DNA of 8,175 bases from Chloroflexota bacterium (GTDB lineage Bacteria > Chloroflexota > UBA6077 > CF-72): assembly GCA_019242065.1 (NCBI GenBank), contig JAFAWJ010001004.1, positions 1 to 8,175 of the forward strand, written 5' to 3'. Below the pieces are notes generated by a model. The model was not told the DNA's origin and searched no databases. It saw only the letters and a list, made by a program, of their open reading frames with translations. Numbering within the stretch: the stretch's first letter is position 1; each line of letters starts with the position of its first letter. This document shows, in pieces, positions 1-5,330 of the stretch. Made by a program: the position numbers and the translations under genes.

Positions 1-745
1 GTGATCGAATCGAAGGACAGGTCGTATTTGTCGGCAATCGCCGCGGCGTACGGCAGTCCGTCCGCCGGCCGACGGATGACTCTGAATGTTCGTCGGCGGG
101 ATTGCCTGGCACGACGGTGCTGACCATGCTCACGGTTGCGGCGTTCAGTCGCGAGAGCTCGTCGACGAACGTCACGTACACCCCGAGCATGCCCCGCTCG
201 GTCAGTTGATCGAGGATACGGCTACTGAGAAGAAGCGCGTCCTCCAGCGTCGTCGACGCGAAGCTCTCGTTCATGATGACGATGCTGTCCCGCGTGGCGT
301 GCTCGAGCATCGCCTGGATGCGGATCAGCTCATCCTGAAGCTTGCCGCGCAGGTTCTGGAGGTGTTCCGCCTGTTCGAAATGGGTGAATAACTGGTGTGG
401 AGATTCAGCCTGCCGTAATCCCCGGCACCGGATACCCCAGGCTGGCCAGGTGATGCAGCTGCCTCGCGGACGAGCGTGTGGGCCAGTGGCAAATCGAACG
501 CCTGTTCGGCACGAATGTCCCTGGAAGCGCGGGTTACCTCCGGGCAACAGAAGTGCAAGACCGGTCGCCACAAGTGGCTGGATGAACTCCTGATAGGCGA
601 ATTAGAACTGGACCTCCCGGTCGAAGCGGCGAATTGCGGCATCCAGGAAACTCGTCGCGTCGATTGAACAACGCGTCGAGCCGATCGGAAATCTCTGGGT
701 ACAGACGCGCGACGAAGTCGAGCCGAGCAAGAAGTGTTCCCGAGA
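1..745 (-). pseudogene. Decayed MutS-like DNA mismatch-repair family ATPase (C-terminal ATPase domain remnant)
   Basis: Minus-strand translation gives blocks of the MutS-related ATPase domain in changing frames. Reading right to left: LDFVARLYPEISDRLDA (near 735-675); then FLDAAIRRFDREVQF followed at once by an in-frame TAA and FAYQEFIQPL (about 655-570); then FCCPEV and EQAFDLPLAHTLVRE (about 555-475); then QLHHLASLGYPVPG (about 465-420); then LFTHFEQAEHLQNLRGK and the Walker B block IVIMNESFASTTLEDALLL (391-240). Finally, after a frame change near 87, FRVIRRPADGLPYAAAIADK runs towards the left edge. The P-loop (family form GPNQGGKT), which should lie between LVRE and QLHH, is missing: about 35 to 40 residues are deleted. 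Several frameshifts, a stop and loss of the nucleotide-binding loop make a sequencing error an unlikely explanation. An intact homologue would bind and hydrolyse ATP in DNA repair or recombination; this copy cannot. The downstream end lies outside the window, and the N-terminal part was not found with confidence upstream. Confidence 0.85.
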
Positions 746-1245
746 GCCGCACTGCACGTCACTGAGGCGACCACGTCGGTGATGGGACCCACTTGGGCGT
801 AAGCCCGAACCGCCCTGCGAAGGGCTGATGGCTCCTGGCGACGGTTATCCGACGCACCAGGGGCCTTTCGACAAGATGCTCCAGCAAGTCATCGCCGACA
901 ACATCTGGTATGTGGCCGCCGCGTGGATGGGGCTGGCGCTGCATTGCCAGCGTTATTTCCATCCGACTTGGCGTCTCAGTTGCTGTGATCGAGATCGGCG
1001 TCGGCATCGTCGCCGACACTCATTGCGCAGACCTGGTTCCGGCCGACCGTGAGTGTGCCGGACGAGGAGGAACTGGAGGCGGCCCTGGAGCCAGTGCCAC
1101 TCGAATACCTGCGGAACTCTGATACGGCTCGCGAACCTGGAAAGGCCAACACGCGCGCGCTTGGCGCGGTTCAGGGGTGGCCATCGGCAATGGAGCAGAA
1201 CCCCATACATGTCGTCGCGACGCTTCGAGGTTAGCTTGAATACCC
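746..1245. other. Gene-free stretch with plus-strand coding-like fragments
   Basis: No intact gene is supported in these 500 bases. The plus strand shows three successive pieces with protein-like composition in three different frames: one around 828-975 containing the stretch GPFDKMLQQVIADNIWYVAA; a short one around 985-1035 reading VGIVADTHC; and one around 1022-1125 reading TWFRPTVSVPDEEELEAAL. The minus-strand readings of the last piece are Ser- and Arg-rich, as expected for the shadow of a plus-strand gene. The simplest reading is another decayed gene, this time on the plus strand, but I do not recognise the family, and chance open frames in GC-rich DNA are possible. No tRNA, repeat array or clear promoter is seen. 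Confidence 0.35.
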
Positions 1246-1371
1246 GTGTCTCACCTGTTCTTGCTGATCGGCGTCGCTTTTGCGCCCCTGGGCGCGGCGA
1301 TGGCGTTCGTGCTCACCTCTGAGGAGTGGACGCACCCTCACGTGGCGCAGCGGGAGATGCTCCTGCGCTCG
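1246..1371 (+). pseudogene. Possible remnant of a small membrane protein, truncated
   Basis: From a GTG codon the plus strand encodes a hydrophobic segment, LFLLIGVAFAPLGAAMAFVL (residues 4-23), followed by a charged stretch TSEEWTHPHVAQREMLLRSL. The pattern of a single membrane helix ending in a small-residue motif, then an acidic and aromatic turn and an amphipathic helix, resembles the start of small two-helix membrane proteins. The expected second hydrophobic helix is absent, because the sequence runs at about 1372 into the antisense of the amidase 3' end, where the frame has only shadow composition. No clear ribosome binding site precedes the GTG. Together with the decayed genes on its left it suggests a recombination or decay boundary just beyond the amidase stop. 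It could also be a chance hydrophobic frame. Confidence 0.3.
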
Positions 1372-1374
1372 CTG

Positions 1375-2775
1375 TCACTGACGAACATCTGGTGCGCGCA
1401 GGTGCCAATGCGTGCTGTGCTGGTACGCGGCGGCGGCGCGCAGGACCGTGCTCTCGTCGAAGCTGCGACCCGCCAGCTGCAACCCAACGGGCAGCCCGGA
1501 GGCCGTAAAGCCGCACGGGACGACGATCGCCGGTCCCCCGTAGAGGTTGAACGCCGAGGTGAACCCAATCGGAGCGGGGGACGTCGAATTCGACAGGTAC
1601 TCCTCGAATGTGACCGCCGGCCTGGCGCCGCCCGGCGTCACCACGAGGTCCACCGTCTCGAACAGGTCGTCGATCCGTCTGGCAATTGCCGAGCGACTGC
1701 GCTGGGCCTGGATGTAATCCGCGGCCGTAAGCACACTGGCTTCGTGTAACCGCGTGCGCGGGCCGGAACCGAAGTCTTGCGGTCGAGTCTTCAGGTCCGC
1801 CTCGTGGTACGCATACGCCTCGGCCAACATGATGGTCAGTTGGGGGATGCGTGCGTCGACGAACGGCTGGCCATCCACTTCGACGACGACCGCGCCAGCC
1901 GACTTCAACTCGGCCACGGCCACGTCGAAGATGGTGCGCACTTCGGGGTCGAGGCCACCAGCGCTATCCAGCCAGGTGTATGGCACTCCGACACGCAGGC
2001 CGTGAATCGAACCGCCAATGGCGGCTCGGTAGTCAATTCCGGGCCGACGCACAGATGCGGGATCGCGCTGATCATAGCCCGCGATAACGTTTAGCATCAC
2101 CGCACAATCTTCCACCGTGCGAGCCATCGGTCCGCAAGTGTCGAGACTCCAGCTCAGCGGCACCACGCCGAAACGGCTCACCAGCCCATACGTGGTTTTG
2201 AGGCCAGTGATGCTGCACAGGTGCGCCGGGCTGCGAATGGAGCCGCCAGTGTCCGAGCCCATGGCGCCAAAGCATTGCCGCGCGGCCAGCGCAGTGCCCG
2301 AGCCGCTGCTCGAACCGCCCGGCGCACGAGAAAGGTCCCACGGGTTGCGCGCGGGCGGAAAGGGAGTATCGAAACCGGGCGCTCCCCAGGCGAACTCATG
2401 CATCGCCAGCTTGCCCAGCAGGACTCCGCCGGCTGCGAACAGGCGGGTGGTGCACGCGGCGTCTTCATCCGGGATCCAGTCCAGCAGGACCCGGGAGTGC
2501 GCCGTGGTCCGGATCCCGCGGGTGGCATACAGGTCCTTGAGAGCGATCGGCACCCCGTGAAGCGGACCTCGATCCTTGCCGTGCGCCAGCTCGTCTCGTG
2601 CCTGACGGGCCTGCTCCAACGCGAGATCAGGGGTGAGCGTGACGAAGCTGTGGATGTGCGAGTCTGTGGCCTCGATGCGGGCCAGCGTGGCCTCGGTTGC
2701 CTCCACCGGTGACGTGTCGCCGGCACGATACGCCTGTGCCAGTTGCTCTATCGAGAGCGAGCAGATGTCGTTCAT
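1375..2775 (-). CDS. Amidase-signature family hydrolase (GatA/AtzE-like)
   Basis: A 466-residue protein, normal length for the amidase signature family, whose members hydrolyse amide bonds with a Ser-cisSer-Lys triad. All parts of the triad are visible. Lys80 is in PIALKDLY, the cis-Ser is probably Ser155 in APGGSSSGSG, and the nucleophile Ser179 is in GSDTGGSIRSPA; the spacing matches GatA (79, 154, 178). The rest of the signature follows (GLKTTYGLVSRFGVVPLSWSLD, 191-212, and CGPMART), and the C-terminus carries the usual GGPAIVVPCGF and GLPVGLQLAG blocks. The ATG is well supported: GGAGG lies a few bases upstream, and the ATG overlaps the stop of the preceding small gene as ATGA, implying translational coupling. 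It is the last gene of the minus-strand set. The pairing with an AtzG-like partner suggests a small-molecule amidase (AtzE, carboxybiuret hydrolase type) more than the tRNA amidotransferase, since no GatB is present. The substrate is unknown; indoleacetamide-type or other aryl amides are alternatives. Confidence 0.95.
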   Translation of the reverse strand: MNDICSLSIEQLAQAYRAGDTSPVEATEATLARIEATDSHIHSFVTLTPDLALEQARQARDELAHGKDRGPLHGVPIALKDLYATRGIRTTAHSRVLLDWIPDEDAACTTRLFAAGGVLLGKLAMHEFAWGAPGFDTPFPPARNPWDLSRAPGGSSSGSGTALAARQCFGAMGSDTGGSIRSPAHLCSITGLKTTYGLVSRFGVVPLSWSLDTCGPMARTVEDCAVMLNVIAGYDQRDPASVRRPGIDYRAAIGGSIHGLRVGVPYTWLDSAGGLDPEVRTIFDVAVAELKSAGAVVVEVDGQPFVDARIPQLTIMLAEAYAYHEADLKTRPQDFGSGPRTRLHEASVLTAADYIQAQRSRSAIARRIDDLFETVDLVVTPGGARPAVTFEEYLSNSTSPAPIGFTSAFNLYGGPAIVVPCGFTASGLPVGLQLAGRSFDESTVLRAAAAYQHSTHWHLRAPDVRQ

Positions 2776-2960
2776 TCCTCCGTCTCCCGTTGCGGCGCGC
2801 GGAACACCGACGCGGGCTCCAGCGTTCGCGTGACGAGCGCCCGCAGTTGCAGCACCTGCTTGCGCCAGCGGTTGGCACCGTCAAGCGCACGCTGCGCTTC
2901 CTCGTGTGAGAGGTTCAAGCCGTGGTTGGCAGCGAGTGATGTGAGATCGTCGACGCTCAT
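2772..2960 (-). CDS. Small AtzG/GatC-like amidase partner subunit
   Basis: A 62-residue protein encoded immediately before the amidase, with a four-base ATGA overlap. It reads as two short helices (DDLTSLAANHG and EEAQRALDGANRWRKQVLQLRA, given here as 4-14 and 20-41) followed by an extended tail with the motif LEPASVFRAP (47-56). This layout, and the EPAxVFR tail in particular, is that of the AtzG-like (DUF4089) and GatC-like proteins, which wrap around an amidase and stabilise it; AtzG does this for the 1-carboxybiuret hydrolase AtzE. I chose the ATG at 2960 because the recognisable helix begins right after it; a GTG at 2981 would add seven residues, and neither start has a good ribosome binding site, so coupling to the upstream gene, 55 bases away, is likely. 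The family call rests on motif and context from memory and should be treated as probable. Confidence 0.75.
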   Translation of the reverse strand: MSVDDLTSLAANHGLNLSHEEAQRALDGANRWRKQVLQLRALVTRTLEPASVFRAPQRETEE

Positions 2961-3015
2961 GTCTTCGTGCACGTACACCACGGTACACGCGGGTCCTGGC
3001 CGAGAACGAGCCGAC

Positions 3016-3519
3016 TCAGAATCGGTGACTGGTTTGACTGAAGGTGCCTTTTCCGAATGCCAGCACCTTCGCCGGCCTCACTGCGAACACCAGCGCTTCG
3101 CCCACGGCATGGCGAAAGCGACCATTGCTCGCCTGATACGTCCAGCGCCCGTCCCACTTCGTCCCCCAGGCGGCAGCCAGGCGTTGCAGGGTGCGCTCGT
3201 CGGTGACCTGGACCGCATCGCCCTCCACCACCACGTCCAGTCCTTCTTCCCACTGGTTGCAGCCCGTCAGCACGACCACGTGCGCGTTGCGCTCCAGATT
3301 CCTGGCCTTCTGCTCGTCCGGACCTGTGCTGAAGTGGACCGCTCCGTCAAGCCACACGCCAACCAGGGGACTGACGTGCGGACGGCCGTCGGCGCGGACG
3401 GTGCAGATCCAGAACAACTCGGCGCTCTCGATCACCCGGCGAGTCTGGTCCCATTCTGAGGCAGTCGCGTTCGGCTCACTGAAGCGGGTATCGAGTTCGG
3501 TGTCGGGTGTGTCCTTCAA
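3016..3519 (-). CDS. Pyridoxamine 5'-phosphate oxidase-fold (FMN/F420-binding split barrel) protein
   Basis: A protein of 167 residues with the features of the PPOX split beta-barrel superfamily. An N-terminal helix ends in IESAELFWICTVRADGRPHV (30-49), then come the strand pair PLVGVWLDGAVHFSTGP and EQKARNLERNAHVVV (51-83), the EGLDVVVEGDAV strand (92-103), a helical insertion rich in Trp (about 107-130), and a C-terminal strand ending in KVLAFGKGTFSQTSHRF, typical of this subgroup. Members bind FMN or F420 and act as oxidoreductases or flavin/F420 carriers; the true pyridoxamine phosphate oxidase role is not implied. The start is set at a TTG at 3519 because GGAGG sits six bases before it; another TTG at 3540 has its GGAG almost touching it and is less suitable. 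The gene lies in line between the Rieske oxygenase (187 bases upstream) and the amidase partner, so a redox role in the same pathway is plausible. Confidence 0.88.
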   Translation of the reverse strand: MKDTPDTELDTRFSEPNATASEWDQTRRVIESAELFWICTVRADGRPHVSPLVGVWLDGAVHFSTGPDEQKARNLERNAHVVVLTGCNQWEEGLDVVVEGDAVQVTDERTLQRLAAAWGTKWDGRWTYQASNGRFRHAVGEALVFAVRPAKVLAFGKGTFSQTSHRF

Positions 3520-3581
3520 CGGCGTCCTCCAGTTGGCCAACTCCGGGCGATGATACGGTCGATCGACCTCAGGGTAGATGT

Positions 3582-3604
3582 CTCGGGTCTGGAGGAAGCC
3601 CGAG
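3582..3604 (-). promoter_or_regulatory. Hairpin in the gap between the Rieske and PPOX-fold genes
   Basis: Arms CTCGGG (3582-3587) and CCCGAG (3599-3604) form a perfect six-base stem around an 11-base loop. The element sits in the 187-base gap, about 60 bases before the PPOX-fold start, and is not followed by a T run on the minus strand. It could be a processing or attenuating hairpin within the operon, or simply chance in GC-rich DNA. No convincing sigma-70 promoter is seen in this gap. Confidence 0.25.
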
Positions 3605-3706
3605 CCACCGTCCCCAGAGCTTCCAGAGAAAATCCTGGATGCGGCTCACCGTACACACTTCCGCGTGTGATCGGATTGCCCGCCTCCAGCGCGCTCGCCC
3701 AGCGGG

Positions 3707-5041
3707 CTAGTGGCCCCGGAACGCCGCGACCGACTCCTGCACCGTCGGGTCGTCCCACGTGCCCAGCTTCTGCCAGTTCTCGCCAGGCTCCAGGATCTTC
3801 TCGACGGCTCGAATGTCGCGCAGGTCGTGACCCTGCACACCCGCCAGCGCCGGTGGCTGCTGGCCGTGAGCCAGTCCCCTGGCGGCATCGATCAGGATGC
3901 GCCGCATGCGAATGATCGGCACATCCGTAGTGCCGAGCCGCTCGTTCGTCCGATCGAAAATCGCGCCCATCGACTCGGTGACCATCAGGTCCTGGCTCAC
4001 GAAATCGTCGATGCCGCTGTAACTGACCGTTCTCTGCTTGTCACGATCAATCAGGTAGTCGTTTTCGGCGGTGAGGGTGCGCGCGATCGTGCCACGCCCG
4101 GCTCCGCCGAATATGCCGTACGGCCAATTCGGGTCAGACGCGTAGCCCCCGCCGCCCAGCCCGCGCGGGTTGACCACCGGCTGCATGGCAATGAAGTAGC
4201 GGAAGCAGTTTTCGTCGTCGATCGGCACAAAGAGGCCCTGTCCGCCGCCAAAGGGGATCGACGCGACAGCAGTTCCCCACGGAACGATGAACGCATTCAC
4301 GCGGATGTGCTTGTGTCCGTTGGGCGTGGTGCGAACGGCGGCGTAGCGGTAGCCGTACCACTCGTCGACCAGCTCGAAACGGGGCGCGCGGTCGTGTCGC
4401 CAGAACTTCATCGACATCAGGTTCGACGGGTAGCCTGGCCTGTCCGTCCCGTCATCCGGGATGTCCTCGATGGCGAAGTACTGGTGCAGATAGGAGATGT
4501 GGGCCGAATCGAGATTGCCTTCCATGGCCTGCACCCAGTTGCAGGTGGATTGCTGCTTGCCGACACGCCACTGCTCTGGCGACAGCGAATCCGAGCCAAA
4601 GTCTCGGAACGGCGTCAGGGTCTCCGACGGTCCCATGTACGTCCAGACGATCCCGCCCGACTCGTGGGTCGGATAAGCGATCGCCTTGACTTTGGATTTG
4701 AAATCGGACTCGGCGGGCTCGTTGGGCATGTCGACACACGTGCCGTCGACGTCGAACTTCCAGCCGTGATAGACGCACCGCAGGCCGGCCTCTTCGTTTC
4801 GCCCGAAAAAGAGTGACGCGCCACGGTGCGGACAGTTGTTCTGGATCAAGCCCACCTTGCCGTTCGTATCGCGGAAGGCAATAAGGTCCTCGCCCAGCAG
4901 TCGCACGCGCATCGGGTCGCTATCAGGCCCTGGCAGCTCTGCAGACAGACAGGCTGGCGTCCAGTAGCGCCGCAGCAGGTCGCCCATGAGGGTGCCCGGG
5001 CCGACTCGTGTCAGAAGCTCATTCTCTTCCTTGCTCAGCAT
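3707..5041 (-). CDS. Rieske non-heme iron oxygenase, phthalate 4,5-dioxygenase-like large subunit
   Basis: A complete 444-residue oxygenase component. The N-terminal Rieske domain binds a [2Fe-2S] cluster through Cys70-Pro-His72 and Cys89-x2-His92 (NNCPHRGAS and CVYHGWKFD). The catalytic domain carries the mononuclear iron motif D-x2-H-x4-H as Asp178, His181 and His186 (NLDSAHISYLH), Asp178 being the usual inter-subunit electron bridge. A probable third ligand is Asp351 in FVSQDLMVTESMG, and the stretch that follows, IFDRTNERL, is typical of the LigXa-type C-terminal domain of phthalate-like oxygenases (homo-oligomeric alpha-only enzymes). Such enzymes insert oxygen into aromatic or N-methyl/O-methyl substrates using electrons from a separate reductase, which is not encoded in this window. 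The ATG is preceded by AAGGAG at a ten-base spacing. It is the first gene of the minus-strand set, so its promoter should lie in 5042-5330. The substrate cannot be deduced; dioxygenase, demethylase and monooxygenase activities all occur in this group. Confidence 0.96.
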   Translation of the reverse strand: MLSKEENELLTRVGPGTLMGDLLRRYWTPACLSAELPGPDSDPMRVRLLGEDLIAFRDTNGKVGLIQNNCPHRGASLFFGRNEEAGLRCVYHGWKFDVDGTCVDMPNEPAESDFKSKVKAIAYPTHESGGIVWTYMGPSETLTPFRDFGSDSLSPEQWRVGKQQSTCNWVQAMEGNLDSAHISYLHQYFAIEDIPDDGTDRPGYPSNLMSMKFWRHDRAPRFELVDEWYGYRYAAVRTTPNGHKHIRVNAFIVPWGTAVASIPFGGGQGLFVPIDDENCFRYFIAMQPVVNPRGLGGGGYASDPNWPYGIFGGAGRGTIARTLTAENDYLIDRDKQRTVSYSGIDDFVSQDLMVTESMGAIFDRTNERLGTTDVPIIRMRRILIDAARGLAHGQQPPALAGVQGHDLRDIRAVEKILEPGENWQKLGTWDDPTVQESVAAFRGH

Positions 5042-5074
5042 GACTGGTCAACTCCTTATCGCTTGGGCTGGCTA

Positions 5075-5095
5075 CCCACCCTGGCGAGGGATGGG
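5075..5095 (-). promoter_or_regulatory. Imperfect dyad in the leader of the Rieske gene
   Basis: CCCACCCT (5075-5082), a loop GGCG (5083-5086) and AGGG-A-TGGG (5087-5095) form an eight-base-pair stem with one bulged base. It lies about 35 to 55 bases before the oxygenase ATG on the minus strand, upstream of the AAGGAG ribosome binding site. It could be an operator or a leader hairpin; the symmetrical arms also fit binding by a dimeric regulator. No regulator gene is present in the window. Confidence 0.35.
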
Positions 5096-5266
5096 CAACC
5101 ACAGACACTAACCTCACGTATGGTACCCCGCTGCCAAACGCTCGGACAGGTCACCTGATTGGGTACGTGCGCTGGTGCAGGCCCATGCCCACGACCAGCA
5201 GCGAGGAGCTCGCGGCGCGCACCGTCGACGGTTCGCTACGCGTCGGCCTGCTCGTGGTCCTGTTCA

Positions 5267-5285
5267 GTGGCCTCATCGAAGCCAC
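5267..5285 (-). repeat. Short hairpin downstream of the solute-binding protein gene
   Basis: GTGGC (5267-5271) pairs with GCCAC (5281-5285) around a nine-base loop, about 45 bases beyond the solute-binding protein stop. Alone it is weak; with the hairpin at 5306-5324 it may help stop or protect the 3' end of that transcript. Confidence 0.2.
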
Positions 5286-5305
5286 ACTCGAGGTCACCTC
5301 CAGCG

Positions 5306-5324
5306 GTCGCGCGGGCGTCGCGAC
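5306..5324 (-). terminator. Possible U-tract-less terminator after the solute-binding protein gene
   Basis: GTCGCG (5306-5311) and CGCGAC (5319-5324) form a perfect six-base GC-rich stem with a seven-base loop, starting six bases after the stop codon on the minus strand. There is no T run behind it, so it is not a classical intrinsic terminator, but such GC hairpins right after a stop are common in high-GC bacteria. Chance is a real alternative. Confidence 0.3.
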
Positions 5325-5330
5325 GGGAAC

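Larger units (their letters stand above)
5042..5330. other. Intergenic region between Rieske oxygenase and solute-binding protein
   Basis: These 289 bases separate two minus-strand genes and should hold the end of the solute-binding protein transcript and the promoter of the oxygenase set. Visible items are the leader dyad at 5075-5095, a perfect 12-base palindrome ACCGTCGACGGT at 5221-5232, and two hairpins just after the solute-binding protein stop. A plus-strand open frame from 5167 encodes a hydrophobic run (LRVGLLVVLFSGLIEATLEV, about residues 24-43) but enters the antisense of the solute-binding protein gene, has no ribosome binding site and resembles nothing I know, so I do not call it. 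No clear -35/-10 pair could be chosen. Confidence 0.5.

Noticed and set aside
985..1035. Metallophosphoesterase-like start (VGIVADTHC)
   Set aside because: The match is limited to a few residues, the expected downstream GNxD and GHTH blocks are absent and the frame soon loses protein character.
3710..4816. 368-codon plus-strand open frame opposite the Rieske gene
   Set aside because: It is the antisense shadow of a gene with intact Rieske and iron-binding motifs; the translation is Arg/Val-rich and resembles no family.
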